Shown here: piece by piece, positions 10,725 through 34,223 of the stretch | Numbering within the stretch: the first letter of the stretch is position 1 | How the letters are laid out: each line of letters begins with the position of its first letter | Origin: Tubiluchus corallicola | Lineage: Eukaryota > Priapulida > Priapulimorpha > Priapulimorphida > Tubiluchidae | Assembly (NCBI GenBank): GCA_030141605.1 | Contig: JAQGDQ010000168.1 | Span: forward strand, 186,001-250,000 | Length of the DNA stretch: 64,000 bases | Reading direction: 5' to 3' | Position numbers and translations under genes: made by a program | Notes under the pieces: model-generated | Database searches by the model: none | What the model was told of the DNA's origin: nothing | Seen by the model: the letters and a program-made list of their open reading frames with translations, nothing else

Positions 10725-13304
10725 CTTCGCATTGCTAAATTGTAAAATACAGAATTCATAAACAAGCTCTAAGAGAAGAATCGTGGTATTAATAACTCAA
10801 AATTAATTTAGTGATTTATGAAGATTTGAAGATAATTTCCATATTGTCTTTTTAACTAGACCAACGTGAAAGGTGATGTAACTGATACAGTAGGTGTGGC
10901 AACTATAATTAAGTGAAGCTCACGTCACATGTATTTTGGCTACTTACCTCTTGCACTGTTCCTGGGATCCAGGAACTGACAGCAGTAGTCCCAGGATTGG
11001 AAGTATGTCTGAGATTCCAAGTCTAGGAATTAAGTAATCCTCGGTGCTGGGACTCACTACACTTGGTAAAGATGCTATTCATTTAGATAAAATACAATAC
11101 ACAACCCGAGGGCCATTTTAGCTTGCTTGCAAAAGTTGCTCACTGCTGTAAGCTCAGTAAGTCCGAGGCAGTGTTCTGGCGAGCTGAGGCTGTTGTCGAA
11201 AGTATGTAAACATGCTCACATATATTACAGATATGTTCCAGGAGCCCATATACATAACATAAGTTGTTTGGGAGTATAAACAGTAAGAAATTCATAAGGC
11301 ATGTGAAGTCACAACAACACTAATGCTTTTTATTATCTTTCTAAAAATAGTGAGAACATCTCAGTTTGAGGAAAGGTATTAAACCAGATCATAATTATCA
11401 ATATGCAATAAAGGCGGTTAACTCATTTATCAACCTTTTGACTTGTGACTACTGCCAATTAAAATTATTCTTAATTAACAAAGAATTAACGAACTTAAAA
11501 AAAGCAACAAATCCACCCATTCAACAAATCACGACTTCTAGTGTTTATTTTTATTTTTCTGTTAATTAAGGCACAAGCAATGATACTTAGTGGTTTTCGT
11601 CTTTTCGTTAACCAAATTCCTACAAGCTTGTGGTTATTCTGCTATAAAAGTACGGAGCTGTGACCAGTTAAATAACGCACATTTGACAAAAATATGAATG
11701 TTTTGCAATGTTGCACTTGGCCGAATAAAGTCTTATTAGTTAAAAAAAGACAATAGTTGATAAGAGCTTGCTTGCAAGTTCATTTTCTTTATAGAAACGA
11801 TTCCACTTTTAATACATTTTATCGTATGTTAAAAGTAAATTCGACGTGCACAGACTGACTACATAAAGAAAACCGGGCCCAATCTTAAACTGTAGGTCAA
11901 AATAATTCAAGAATTGAAAGGAAACATACTATTTTTTCAAAAACGATTTACGTGAAAGAATTATTACCACACAAACACAATTTCACGTTCGCGAGACTAG
12001 TTCTTCGCTGTTACATGCACTTCGCTATTCGCTAGTTAGACGGGCACTAGCGCGTGCATTTCGGAAACGCATTACACAAAAAAAAACAGTTGCTGTACTT
12101 CTCAGTTCAGGTGTGTTAGTTTGTGACGAATTACACACGTTCGACAGCTCATGCGTGAGTACAGCGGTATATTCGAAATTCGAATTTTTATCTTAAAACT
12201 TGCCTAATTTTAGTATTACATACTGAATCTCTTACAGTAGCACTATACTTCAATTTTCGCTTTCGCAAACACGTGCAACACGCTTGTGGAAAATTTTTGC
12301 TGTTTAAAATTATGTTAGTTTGTGATGTCATCAACAGTTGGGCTCGCCCACTGTTAATTAAGTGTTTAATCTATAATTTAATTACAAGAAAGCTTTTGCC
12401 CTAATAATTGTGTTAAAAAGTTTAGTTTTATCAAATTTGAAAATGGGGTAGTATATGATAAATCATCTCGTCTTCCTTGAAGTTAAAATTAACAGAGCAT
12501 AGACAGTGGGGGAGGAAGCACACAGTAGTCGCTCATAAATATTACCGGCAATTTTCTAAACAGAAACGTATTGATGCTACACATATTTACACACAACAAG
12601 GCATAATACAAGTGTAACGATATTACAACGCCGAGCCCGACACAGAGATCAAGCACCCCAGCTCTGTACACAATACCCTCACTATACCACATAACAATCA
12701 TTAAAGCATTAACATCAAAACTCCCCTCCGTAATAGGATAACTAAGTACTAAGCGCTTAATTTGTGAGTAAATGGTGCTAAATTGCTATAACAAACAACA
12801 TATTATTCCGATACAACCTCACAATAGTAGCCTGGCTTGTTCTTTATTCAGTTTGCCGCTCTCTCAATCAATTCACTCAGATCAGTAATTGTGGGGTAAT
12901 CTTGTTCCTTAGTAATTATATTATATTTTAAAGAAGATTTATGCGACTTCTCAATACAAGACTGTGTAATTATCGAAAATCGTTTACATATTTAAAAAAC
13001 AAAGAACAATTTGGGTTTTACAAGATTCTAAAAATTGCATTGAAGACATTCCAGCAAATCATTTTAAGCAAAGTAATGAATAAACTTTACTGTGAATTCT
13101 AATGAATTATACTGCGAATGAAGGTTTATATTTCAAAATATTTACTGTTTTCAACCCTGACACATTTACTTTTTGCCAATGAACGAAATTTACAATTATT
13201 TTAAAGCAAGCACTAACAGTTTTCAACACAATGACACTTATAATTGTGTCAATTACAAATGTAGACATACTCACACATGTTATATAAGCAAATTGAGTTT
13301 TCAC
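10725..13304. other. Intergenic stretch, no gene seen
   Basis: AT-rich sequence between two convergent genes (four-TM on +, synaptotagmin on -). Only short random frames occur. A few palindromic or compositional motifs are present but nothing supports a gene or a named element. Confidence 0.5.
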
Positions 13305-13310
13305 TTTATT
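13305..13310 (-). terminator. Candidate poly(A) signal of the synaptotagmin gene
   Basis: AATAAA on the minus strand about 390 nt after the stop codon at 13696. ATTAAA variants at 13465-13470 and 13408-13413 are nearer alternatives. Confidence 0.4.
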
Positions 13311-13695
13311 TCAAGTCATTTATAATATATCATTTTATCTCGGATCTTTTCCATAAAAATAATATATTGCAAAATGCCTTTCATATACTAATAAGTAGCA
13401 GTTATATTTTAATTGCTCAAAACTGAAATATGTGAATAAGATTGCTTAAACCCATCATTCTGGTTTTAATGCTAAAGCAAGCTACGCGGTATTTAAGGAC
13501 TTACCAAATGTTTTTTTGCTCAAACGTCAGTTTTGTAATAACATTCGTGTATACAAGAATAATATAAGCTTAGCTTATCATTTCTAAAAACTATGACAGT
13601 AAAAAATTCACTTAGCTTGCCAAAGCTGTGCTGGTTCTTGCAAACTATTATAACAGGAAAAATAACGCAACGACGTTTGGCTGGTCGAGCATTAA

Positions 13696-23223
<9,528 letters not shown>

Positions 23224-24240
23224 TGTTCATTTTCTCTATTGCAGTTGCGGAGCACAAAGTTTAAAAGACTCACATTCGTTCAGCTTTTTTCGAATTATTT
23301 TCAAGTACTGTTGACGATACAGCGTTTTTGCAATGTAGGTGATTCGATTTGAATTGTTTTAGCGAAATTTGGCGTCGATGCTCAGAAAATATAAGTAGTA
23401 GTTACTTTTGTTACATTTTGTGTAGTTCATTTTTCAAGTAAACACGTTCTTGGTTCAAAGTATTATGACGTTGTACCAGAGCGCTAATTGCGGACACTAG
23501 TTTCTTGTTTGGAGTCCGCAACCCATGATGGCAGAACGATGCAAAATGTGATTTTATAGGTTTTTGAAGCTCACGTTTAAAGCAAAGAGTAAGTACCAGC
23601 ATTCTTCAAGGCTTCAAACAATACAGTTCTTCCCGAGGTTTTTAAAAACTTTAGTACTGTAGATTGCAATGATTGCTATCGCTCATACATAAATACACTA
23701 TATAGGTCATAACATTGAGGTCATAGATACACATGTATAAGAGTAATATTACACAAGTATCTGTTATGTAGTACTGGTCTACAGCTGCAGGTATGCAAAC
23801 GTAGCTGCACAATTTCCCAGGTAGCTGGCAAGGTCGCGCAGAGTCTCAGTCTAGCTCATGCTTTGTGCAGGAAAACTTCGTCGTGTGAGTGATTACATTT
23901 CAATTCCACGAACAGAGAGTGTAGGTGGTTATTACACGTCGCTATAATGAAGCAGTTTTATAACAACCGGTTTCTGGCAAAGCCAACCCATTTTGTCAAT
24001 TAGTGACACTCTGTTGACGCATGCGCAGCTTTCCACTGATCTTTCTAGTGATTGGCTTGACACATACTGTTGCTAGAATTTTACTTCGATCTAAAATAAG
24101 AAATGTATTCCTGTAAGCACATATTGTACGAAAAGCAGTTAAAAAGTGTTCTTTCAACGAGAAAGAGTGAGGGAGAGAGAGAGGGAGGAGAAAAAAGAGA
24201 AGGAGGCCTTGGCTATGAGTCAGCCAGCTACAACTCCATA
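23224..24240 (-). other. Upstream region of the synaptotagmin gene
   Basis: The minus-strand 5' UTR must begin here, since ATG 23223 is in the first coding exon. No clear TATA box or initiator was found. A GAGAG-rich tract is at about 24165-24205. The 64-codon minus frame at 23411-23602 (RELQKPIK...) was not accepted as a coding exon. Confidence 0.35.
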
Positions 24241-24589
24241 CAGGTGTAATACTGCTGCCGTGCTGGAATTCATGAGCTTGACTTAGACAACAAGTCCATT
24301 ACATTTGATAATCGTATTATTTTTATGATTCATAACAACAGCTGAATACTGTTTGGCAACATATAGAGATGCAGCGAAACTAAGCCATTAGTGAATTAAT
24401 CTGTCCGGAAAATAAATGATTTTACAGCTCTGTCAGGTGGTATATTGTTTTTAAACATCACCGAATGCCATAATTCACGTTTCGCGACTCACAAACTTAC
24501 CTAGTCGTCTTTTAGTGAGCGAACTTAACGGCTTATGAGGGATTTTTCCAAACTTCCACACCTGAGACACTTTCCAGTCTAGTCACAGT

Positions 24590-24800
24590 TATCCTCGATT
24601 AGATTAGATTCCAGTCAGACTAGATTAACGTGACTGATTGTCTAACTAATTGTTGACTAACTTACCTGCTAACTTGACTGATTGCCGACTAACTAATGTA
24701 TCGACTAGTATGCTGATTGCCAATTTTTTGATTGACTGTCTAATTAATAAGCGTATTGGCTGACTTATTGATTGGCTGGCTTGAGTGACTGATAAGTGAT
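24590..24800. repeat. Drifted tetranucleotide (GACT/TTGA) block
   Basis: Repeating GACTGATTG, GACTAACT and GATTGGCTG words, period mostly 4, with many substitutions. It resembles other drifting 4-mer blocks in the window (about 38150-38340, 43075-43600, 57190-57340, 58140-58330). Confidence 0.6.
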
Positions 24801-25289
24801 TGGTAATGGCAGATGTGCAACATTATTATGTTATTATGACACACATTATGTTGCCTGCGTGTAAAGTATAGCTACTTTCAATTAAAACAGTTTTATTGAA
24901 AACAGCAAGTTCAACACATTTACAGTAGATACTGAAATCATCTCTATAGGTAGCACTGAATTTAAGATGTGCTAAATACGCTAAAAGTTTTTCATGTTGT
25001 GCGGTAGCCAAAGCCACCATCCCGGCAGCAGAAGAAAAGCGGTACCAGCTACCAGGTATAGCGAGAAATTAAACGATTTCTTTTACTTAAATAACCTAGT
25101 CCTAGGTAGTATAATTTGCTTCTAGGACCTATAAGCTGAAGTACGTCCAACTAAAAGTTTTGGCGGCCATCTGGGACCTAAGAAAGAAGTACACAATCAG
25201 AATTGTAGACAACTAAACAAATTAATTTCTCAGCATACAAAAGCATCGTGTAGGTCCAGAAGATTTAGCCTTACATTGAGAAACGATTG

Positions 25290-25720
25290 AATTAATTCAA
25301 TTCACATTTTTATTTCCGACTTAAAATTACATTTTACATTAAGACTACACATTAAAACATAAGACTAAAATTACAATAAAACAGAGCACACAACAACAAA
25401 AACACATAAAAGAGGGCAAGTTATTTACATAATTATATACAAAAGACAATGCACACGAAATTAATTCACTAAAAATGACTGTTTACTACAATAAAAAGGC
25501 ATCAGTAAATCATGCCACTTTAAAAAATGCGATTTATCGATTTATAAAACCTGTCACTCATTTTTAATGTTACAAACAATCTATTTTGAATGTCAGACAA
25601 TAATAATACGATGCCTGATACTATATGCTAGGCTTCATAAGCAATAACAAATTGCCAATAATTAGTTCCTTGTAAGAACCAAAGATATGATTCGCACTTA
25701 TGCGGCCTGCATAGTTTGTA
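25290..25720 (-). mobile_element. Probable LINE 3' remnant
   Basis: On the minus strand this ends in an A/T-rich 3' tail ('ttaattgaattaattcaat' region) much like the LINE tails at 27104 and 28505. A short stretch (LLSDIQNRLFVTLKMSDRFY) resembles the C-terminal tail of CR1-like polyproteins but is broken by stops. Weak call. Confidence 0.35.
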
Positions 25721-27103
25721 TAGGGTGTTTCAGAAGTCATTCATAAGTGACTAATCTTCATGATTTTTGTAATTTTCAATTCTTATATGCAGCAATTGAC
25801 CATCAACATTCATTTCGCGGTAAACTCTTTCTGAAGTAAAAAAAAATTAAAAGTTTTGCGCCGTTTTCTCCCTACTACCATGTAATGATCAGAAGCCGAG
25901 ACCAGCCGAGTGTGATACCATAAAAATTCTCAGCTATCATAGACTAGCAGCCAAATTGTCATTTAATTCCTCATTTGACTGATATATTTATAAATACTTT
26001 GGCTTTTTAAACATACATCCCGTATAACAATAACTTCCGCGACGCATGCTTCCTCTGTTTGTTACTGGCCATTTAGGTAATTTTCAAAACCCAAGGCTGG
26101 GTTTTATAATCCTTCTAATACTCTAGAATTAGAATTTAAATGCGAATAAATCTCTTTCTCGAAATGGCACATGCAATGCATGTAGTAAGTAATAAATTAG
26201 CTATCAGCATTAGCCCGTATCGTGCTTGATGTTTAGCGTTTAATATTATTAATTATCATAGTCATGATCCACAGTAGTTTACTAAAAACCAAAAAAGTAA
26301 TGCATCCTGCATACCCCTATGGTACGAATAAGTAAGTGCTTGATTTGAGTGAGTAATTAACGCATGTACTGTAACTCGTGAGTAACAGCTGCTTTTAGTA
26401 ATGAATTAAAACATGAGGGACCAGGGCAAATCCTTAGAGCAGCCAGGTAAATTAATGACTTCCAGCAATAATGTTCTATTCTATCTTGATATACAGTTAA
26501 ATAAATCTAAAAATAGATCTCAAACAGTTACCTTCAAAGCAGTCAAGATTTCCTTTAAACATCTCTTTTAATGTCGCCACACATATTTCGTATGATTATC
26601 ACAAGCATTTCGAAAACGCGCTTTCTCGTAGTTCTACCTTCAAAACTCTGCCGAATAGTATCGATTACATGGTTTAGTATCAGGTTATTCAAAGCGGAAA
26701 CGGCGTGACTTAATATAGTTTACCCAATAATATACTTTACAAATTGGCATACGAGGTGCATACCAAGTACTCAGTCTAGAACCTAATTCTTGATTTAGTG
26801 TTCAGTTAATAAGCTAGCAATTATTTCTGTTAAAGGAGAGGATGCCGAGTTTTCTATTTTGACTGTTATTGCTCGTTTTCAAGAGCCTTAGAACTGTGAT
26901 TACTCTAAGCAGTGGTTGACTCATTGAACCATATTAACTGTACGCTACGTCAGCCTAAACATCCGCCTGTACTATACAGGATACATCAAGAAAGGCTACT
27001 GCTACCAATAATAGTGTAGATCAAATATGGAGTGGTTAGCACAACGGTGAATATGAGCAATTTAAGTTTGACCAAAAAACCATGATGTTCTACTATTGGC
27101 TAT

Positions 27104-27480
27104 AGATTAGATTAGATTAGATTAGATTAGAATGGTTTATTTCAGCATAAAAGTCGTACCAAAAACATAAAAACATTACATCACGTTACGATAAAATAAT
27201 AAAATAAAAGTTACATTAAAAATACTATTATATAATATACATTCAGTAAAAAAGCATTTCCAGCTATCAGGTTTGACAAGCAGACTGTTATTACACATCT
27301 TAAAATAACAAGAATGTATGATTCGTACGGAGTTTACAACAGCTAGTAGATGTTTATTGTTCAAAAGTTTTAGTAATCGTTTTCTTATTCTGTAACACGC
27401 GCTAACCCTGCAATGTTGAATTTGCACACATCCCAAAAGCACTACAATCATAATTATGGTAATTTAAACAGCTTCCTGAT
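27104..27480 (-). mobile_element. CR1-like LINE 3' fragment with TCTAA-repeat tail
   Basis: The minus-strand 3' end is a perfect (TAATC)n run, seen on + as ATTAG repeats at 27104-27131. It is preceded by a region translating as RVSACYRIRKRLLKLLNNKH and VNSVRIIHSCYF, similar to the extreme C-terminus of CR1/L2-type polyproteins. 5'-truncation and a microsatellite tail are typical for this class. Confidence 0.55.
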
Positions 27481-28504
27481 AGCATTGTTATATGCAACGC
27501 GTATTTTGTTAAAGGATGTACCGTCAAATTTCGTCCTTAATGATATACAATAAATATAGAAAAATATGCCCCATGATGTCATTTCTCTTTCAACCTACGA
27601 CTCCACGTGTCCCCTAAACTCCTTTCAGTGGTTTACCAAGCTTTCTGTTACAACCTAAGAATTTCTGTTAAGAATTTCCTTTCACGATTTTGCCCCAGTG
27701 ATTATGGTTGCAATGAGGTCGCTCATACCATTTTGGTCGCCCTTTCTATAATCACTTATTGAGTCGATTGAGCTTGTGACCCTTTTTCGTGAAATCAATC
27801 TCAGGCTAGTTGACGTTACTACTCTGACCAACTTTCCCCAATTCCAAGTTTGACTGCTGCGAAGCCAATTGTGTTTGATTGATACAAAGTGACACGAACT
27901 TCACGCGCCATTGATTTAACAATCCGGCTGATATTAATGCAAAATTACGGCCATCCGAACACGACATTACAATTTACATGAGTAATGTGGAACGAAATAC
28001 CCGCGATGGTATTAATATATTTCAACCAACGTGAGAGGCTTAATAACAATAACACGGAAAATGTGTTATCAGAACCTGGGGATTGTCATCAGCTTAATGT
28101 GGGTTCTGACCTACTGCATCTGTATAACAACCGTGACTTCTTGCGTTATAAGCAAGCCAAAATCTAATTAATGTTTGTTGCCTATTTGCCTCTTTGGCTC
28201 TCGTAATGATAGGCATAACTATGGCGAACCTGAGAATTATTGTCTGAAAAAAGATAAGGCCTCTTTTTATGCAGTACAATACTTTGCAAGCCAAAATCTG
28301 GTGCTCAGCCGTAGAGCCTGCCTATCACAGTTGGTCATGGCAGGGCGAAACCTGTAGTCATTGTTAAAGATAATCATCAATTAAAATGGCGAAAGTGTCT
28401 TGTTCATATTTGGGTAGGACACATACTCCCTTAACATGGTTGGCAGCAGAATGACAGATAAAATCACCCCCAAACCGTTAGTCATCCATCCATTTACTGA
28501 CGAT

Positions 28505-30420
28505 GCTTAATTAATTTAGCTTATCTGTTTATTTCAGCTAAAAGTCATATACAAATGTATACACACATGCAATAAAATTTAAGCTATAGTACACAGAGTT
28601 AAAAATCTATAACTAAAAAAAATCACATGAAGTTAGATATTAGGGTAAAAAATTATATACAAAGTAAAAGTTATCATAAGCGCAGCGGTTATATAATTGA
28701 ACTTGATAAAAGTAACTGCGACCAGTGCAACACGAGGTTTGACCTATATCATAAGTCAGATACATTAATAAAACCACTAATATTGAAATTATCACTTTTT
28801 CGTTGATTCTTGACCAAATACTATATGCAGCTTTTCTTCTTACAACAGCAAAATTTGGAATACGGTTCATTGCACACATATACAAAGCTCTAGTGCCATA
28901 TTCATAATTAAAAAATTCTAATAGTAGTATTATACGCAGATCTGAGTTTACGAATATTGTAGAAATTAAATTTCACCCATAAGACTAGGACAGCAGAACT
29001 GAGTACAATATGGTCGGAACAATGCTTCTTTAACATTTGCAGAACAGTTAAAAAATCCTAATAATACATCTAGCTCTTATGTAAAATAATATTAACTGAT
29101 TCAGTGTATCAGTATCATCACTTAGGTTATCACTTAAGTAGTGGCCAAGGTACTTTTTATTATGGTTAACTCCAACTTCTTTGCCAAACAGAAAAACTCT
29201 ACCAGGGTCAGCATATAAAAAGCATATACATTTCATCTTTTTTTACATTGAAATCCATATCATTTTCATCAGCATATTTTTCACATACGGCAAGGAGTTT
29301 TTGCAGAGCTTGGACAGAAGGAGTTACGAGGCATAGATCGTCTGCATACATTAATGATTAGTTGCATTTTCACCAATGCAACAAGTTGCATTTTTTCACT
29401 CGATTGATATTTTAAGAGGTCATCAATATAGGTTATGAATAACAAACGAGAAAGAATTCCATTTTGTCTAAGGCCGTTAAACACAGAAAAATTATCAGAG
29501 TAAGTTTTGCTCCAGAGGACACATACCCGTTGTGAAGTATACCAACATTTCAGCATAGACAACATTGAAACTGGAAGTCGAAGAGCAGTGAATTTCTTAG
29601 AAGGACTGGCGTCAACTAAACACATAAATATAGGACTTTTGAATCCAAACCGATTTTCTGTAGACACTAGTAAGTTTTCACATCTAAGTAAAAAGACCCG
29701 GCTCTGGTATATTACTAAACACTGTAGCTACGAAAAATTACATGTTCAGTGGCAATTCTACCAAGCTCCTATGTCTTATGTCTTTCAAGAGATCTAATAG
29801 AGCTTATAATTTCTGATACATTAACACACATAGGTTCGTCACCAGCTGGAATAGCTACCTGTTCACAATCTATATTTAACCCCCTTCTGTTTGGCACAGA
29901 ACTCAATAATTGCTCGTATTGCCGCTTTTAGAGTTTCCACATACTTTCTTCACCATGCGCATCACCAATTTTGTCAGGGACCGGAATATTATTATTACAA
30001 TGAGTTTTAATTTTTCTCCAAAACTTATCAGGTATCTCATTAAATAAGCTATGAGCAAAAGTATCGCCACCTATAAACAATTCTTGTGCGTGGGCATTCC
30101 TGAGGGCAAGCTTAAAATTAGATGGAAATACTTTCGTTGGAAGTCAGATCTAGCAGAGTTCATATTTATCACGCATGTAATTATTCCAATCAGGTACCGG
30201 TCTAAAATTATTAGAGTTGCGCTGGTGGCTGGCTTTTTTTACAGGCATAGCTCTACTGCAAGCAGATACGAGTTGGAAGTAACATCATTTGAAAATCTAG
30301 TCAACAAATTAATATGGCTTTCTCGAGCTTCACATTTACTGTTACATATGACAGTTTCAACAGGAATCGTAATATTCTCACACAGACTATCAGTAAGTTC
30401 ATTGTATAACCGAAGTATTT
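28505..30420 (-). mobile_element. Degenerate CR1/Rex1-like LINE (reverse transcriptase pseudogene)
   Basis: Read on the minus strand from 30420 down. Linker blocks ending in PDWNNYMRDKYEL and then LFNEIPDKFWKKIKTHC precede the RT. RT motifs are recognisable: FMCLVDAS (fingers), a CWYTSQ/CVLWS palm block, NGLRQNGILSRLLF (from the usual NG.RQGGILSPLLF), and the catalytic YADDLCLVTPS at about 29316-29350. Next come the thumb (KYLGHYLSDNLSDDTDTLNQ, about 29120-29170) and a C-terminal tail (ALYMCAMNRIPNFAVVRRKA, about 28820-28890). Several stops and frameshifts separate the blocks, so this is a dead copy. The endonuclease domain was not recognised; the copy is probably 5'-truncated. Confidence 0.8.
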
Positions 30421-30799
30421 AAGTATTAATATTGCTTTACATTAATCACTAAGCATTCACAGTAACAACTTAGCTATTTCTCTCGCTCAAGTCCGGGTAC
30501 GTACATTTAAATGCAAGTAGTCCCTAATGCTATGTGATAACTTCTGAAAGTTCCCTAACAAACAATTAAATCCATATAAAACCACGTATCAATCATAAAT
30601 ACCACTTAACAATTGGATCCACGAAAAAAGCTTTAAAAGTTTATGAAAACTGCTAGTGCAAGCCATGTCTATAAAGGATGTTACAAAAAACATATCACAA
30701 TGGTTTTACCGGTTTGTCTTTTTCTCTGTTCGGTTAATCTTCCATCTTTACGTTATTTATTTTATTTTACGTTATACAATTATGTGAATAAAAATTCCT

Positions 30800-30902
30800 G
30801 TACGTGATGATGATGTTGATGATAATGACAACGAAGACGATGATGACGACGACGATGACCATAATGACGACGATGACGACGACGATGATGATGATGATGA
30901 CC
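30800..30902. repeat. (GAT/GAC)n microsatellite
   Basis: Imperfect trinucleotide run of GATGATGAC units. It gives spurious poly-Met/Thr and poly-Ile/Val frames. Confidence 0.85.
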
Positions 30903-32231
30903 GTAGGTAATAAAGCGAATCGAATGAAACATTCATTTAAATCACAAAATCTTCTACTGAACGTTGCAGCTAAAGAACAAGCAGAGTTCAATCAAGCTAA
31001 TAAATTTAGCTCTGATAAATTTAGAGTAGGCCTATCAGTATCTTGAGCAGCAGCCTATGAATTCCCGTTGTTGTATGACTGAAATTACGCGTACCTTATG
31101 TATATATATATGTATGTATGTATCACTCACATAAAGCTATATCTATGAAGATTCTAAATAGTTTTATGATATTTCTACTTCAATAATTGCGTAGAAATTT
31201 CACAAATGGAAGCTGTTAAAAATTGCATGCAAGTCTAACCCTTACTTTGAATAGTCTAAGATTCTAGACCATCATTTGGCTCTATTTTAAATGTAGTTTT
31301 TGCGGTCATAGTTTCAGCAAACTTGCGACCTAAGCTTTAATAGCATAGCGAATATTAAACTGTTGCCAGTTAACACTCATTCTCGTGCATTTAAAGATCA
31401 TTACTAGTATTTATATAGTTAAAACAAACGAATTACCTGCGTCAGAAGACGTCTTCTTGCCGAATCCTATAGCTGCATCGCTAGCTACGCTTGCAGGTAA
31501 TCACATTAATTTAATATTGCTCACATGAAACATAACAAACATATCTGGCGCTGTGCGCATGCGTTACTCATAATTCATTGGAAATTTTGACTCTAATCAA
31601 AGCTGCGACATCTTAACATGTAAACATTGTGTGTCTTTCGCAGCACGACACGGACTTTGCGCAGCGCATAAACACATAAATTCAGAGAAAAAATGCTATA
31701 ATAGGAACAAAAATTACATAATTTGCATGTGCGAGGCTTCAGCTAATTGCGTTGTGCTTTTGAGATGAGATTTTTGATGCTGCATCCATAAAAGTGCCAC
31801 TTTACTTCCCGATATGATACAATAATAATCCAGCAGCTAACGTGAGTTGCATGAAATAAGCATTCTAAAGTAAATAAATGCAAGCTGTTCTAGAAGGTTC
31901 CCAGTTACATATCAGACTTTCTTAAACTGTAAGTTCATTTATAGAATATAAGGCTCTAGTTTGAATCTTCAAGTGTCTCGCACTGGACCGCAACATGGAC
32001 ACTTTCGAATACTTTGCCACTACTAATACTTTCAACAGATCAGTCCTTAGATTAGTACAACAACAACAACAACTAGAACCCCCCCCCCCCACTCAGCACC
32101 GCTACATCACCAGCACTACCAGCACCAGAATCACATCATCAGTTCCACCAAACCACCAGTATCACCACCACCTCCACAACCACCAGTACCATCATTATTA
32201 TCATTTGCATATGCAACATTGTGTTTGTATG
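30903..32231. other. Intergenic stretch
   Basis: AT-rich, no supported gene. It contains a CAACAA/C10/CACCAC low-complexity run at about 32059-32190, where the 82-codon plus frame (PPPP, HHH) is a by-product of the repeat. Confidence 0.5.
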
Positions 32232-32237
32232 TTTATT
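32232..32237 (-). terminator. Poly(A) signal of the 127-aa secreted protein gene
   Basis: AATAAA on the minus strand, 127 nt after the stop codon at 32365. Confidence 0.5.
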
Positions 32238-32364
32238 TGTTAGCTTGCTTCCAGTTTGTAATGTTCTAGTATAATCAAGACAAGACATTTTGTTGCACAT
32301 GTGGTTATTGGTTAAATGAACGCAGTAAATTAACATAAATATTTTTGTAGTAATGACTTCGATA

Positions 32365-33699
32365 TTAGTGATAGTGCCGTTTCCGAGGAGTGCGCCCACG
32401 CCTGTTCCTGTGGTAACGCTTATATTCTGCATCTGCGGCGAAGCGACCTTTTGTATCAAGATTTCCTTTGTCATCATGAATGGCAGCAGCACCATAGCTG
32501 ATGTGTTTGTCCTCGCCCCCTAAGTTGTCAAAGAACTGGTCGAAAAAGTAGTCACCTGAAAATAAAATAAAATGTTTTTGTGTCAATAAGAACAACGACA
32601 GCGACAGCAACAGCAAAGCAGCAACAGCAGCTGCAGTAATGATAATAATAGATAGATTACAAAAATACCAGTTTAGGACTGTACAACAGTGTTACCAAAA
32701 AAGAAAAAAATAGAAAAAGAATGTAAACAGGAAAAAAAGCTATTCAATGCATTAGTATTGTCACTGCTTATGACAATTGCGGCTCATTGCTTATGAACAA
32801 AGCGGCTGTAGGATGTGAATTGTGTGACTTGCTTGAGTCGTGATCTAACCTTCATGTGGTATTCGTGGCCTTCATGTAGGTTCAGAAGTGGTGCTGACAA
32901 GCCACTCGCGTAGTAGTGTCTAGTTTTTTTACTACTGTTTAACTGCTGTGTTTACCTGTCTTGAGGGCAGTTTTCTTTTATTTTCGAAGTCTAGCTACCC
33001 AATGTCTGCAATAGACGTAATGGGCATATGATGATGACCTTCATCTTGTATCTTCATAGTGGTAGTCGATTCCTTAGCATACCAAGATTAATAATTAGAG
33101 CAAAACGTGGCATTTGTTTGTTCTATTTCGAGCTTACATTAAACATATTTGAAACTAGTTTGAAAAGAGATTCACAATATGAAAAACCTGCTACTGTGAC
33201 AGACCTTCTCCCTTGTTGAACTTGAAATTTCCACTTCCTTCGCTGAAAGCTATCTCCCCTTTCCGGAATATGAACTTCTTCCCGCCATTTTGTTCTTCCT
33301 GACCTTTTGAATCATAACCTCCTTTGTGGTCATATTGTTCGGCGCTGTATTTATCCTGAAAGTAAAATTACATTCAGGATCTGATTAAATAAACTACCAA
33401 CCATCCAAATTCAAGAGCAGGTTAGCATTATGAGACAGAGGGTGCTACTATTATTAAAATGTCATTGTCAAGCAGGAAGCTCATAGCTACAAAAGTAGAT
33501 GCACCACTGTCGTATAAAGCCAATTTCATTAATGGGCAAAAACATCACAATAATGTTTTATGTACACAATAACTATACATACATCATGTTGCCCCCAGCC
33601 TAGAAGCCGGGCCATTGTTAACGGCGTGATGTCACTATATCCGGCAGATGTCACTCTTGCCAACTGCAATTTCAGAAAAAAGATCTTTACGGCTGTATT

Positions 33700-33776
<77 letters not shown>

Positions 33777-33784
33777 CCACCACC

Positions 33785-33839
<55 letters not shown>

Positions 33840-34223
33840 CCACTTTTGAACTCATCGCTACCTGCACTTGCCTGCATTTAATAAAGTTTCTAACCTAATA
33901 CTCATCGAAAACATTTTGGTTAATCTTGGTAACAATCGCAAATAAACTGCACACTTTCAAATTGAGGAATGGTGCGAAGAATATTTCTGTTTTCCTTAAT
34001 TTAAAAATACAAAAATAAAAAAATAAACATGTCGATTTTTTAAGCAAAGACTATACGCGTACGAATATGCATTAGAATTAAAGATAATAAAAAATCGTAT
34101 AATACATTGTATAATAGCAATACTTACTCAGCAGCTAAAACTTTAATAATGAAAAATATATTAAAATCACATTTAACTCACAGAATAGACAAACATTAGT
34201 GCTGCTAAAACCAATACTTTCAT
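32365..34223 (-). CDS. Secreted Asp/Gly/Lys-rich, cysteine-free protein, 127 aa, 3 exons
   Basis: Exons 34223-34182, 33355-33205 and 32555-32365 (stop TAA). Junctions: TATTCT|GTGAGT; tttactttcag|GATAAATAC; GAAG|GTCTGT; attttcag|GTGACTAC. Phases fit (0, then 1/2) and the total is 384 nt = 127 aa. Exon 1 encodes only the signal peptide MKVLVLAALMFVYS. The mature part begins DKYSAEQYDHKGGYDSKG, then has Lys/Phe/Gly stretches (KKFIFRKGEIAF, GNFKFNKGEGDYFFDQFF), an Asp-rich middle (AAIHDDKGNLDTKGRF) and a very basic end (HRNRRGRTPRKRHYH). There is no cysteine. The dibasic sites could be processing points. Composition suggests an extracellular matrix, adhesive or mineral-associated protein, but the family is not recognised. 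The donor GTCTGT is unusual at +3; the phase match and conserved glycine support it. Confidence 0.78.
33703..33840. repeat. (ATC)n / (ACC)n compound microsatellite
   Basis: Long perfect ATC run, a CAC-CAC-CAC interruption, then ATC again, in intron 1 of the 127-aa secreted protein gene. Confidence 0.95.

Noticed and set aside
23411-23602. Shared RELQKP words with 38848-39063 as a dispersed repeat
   Set aside because: DNA match is only about 18 bp; probably chance.
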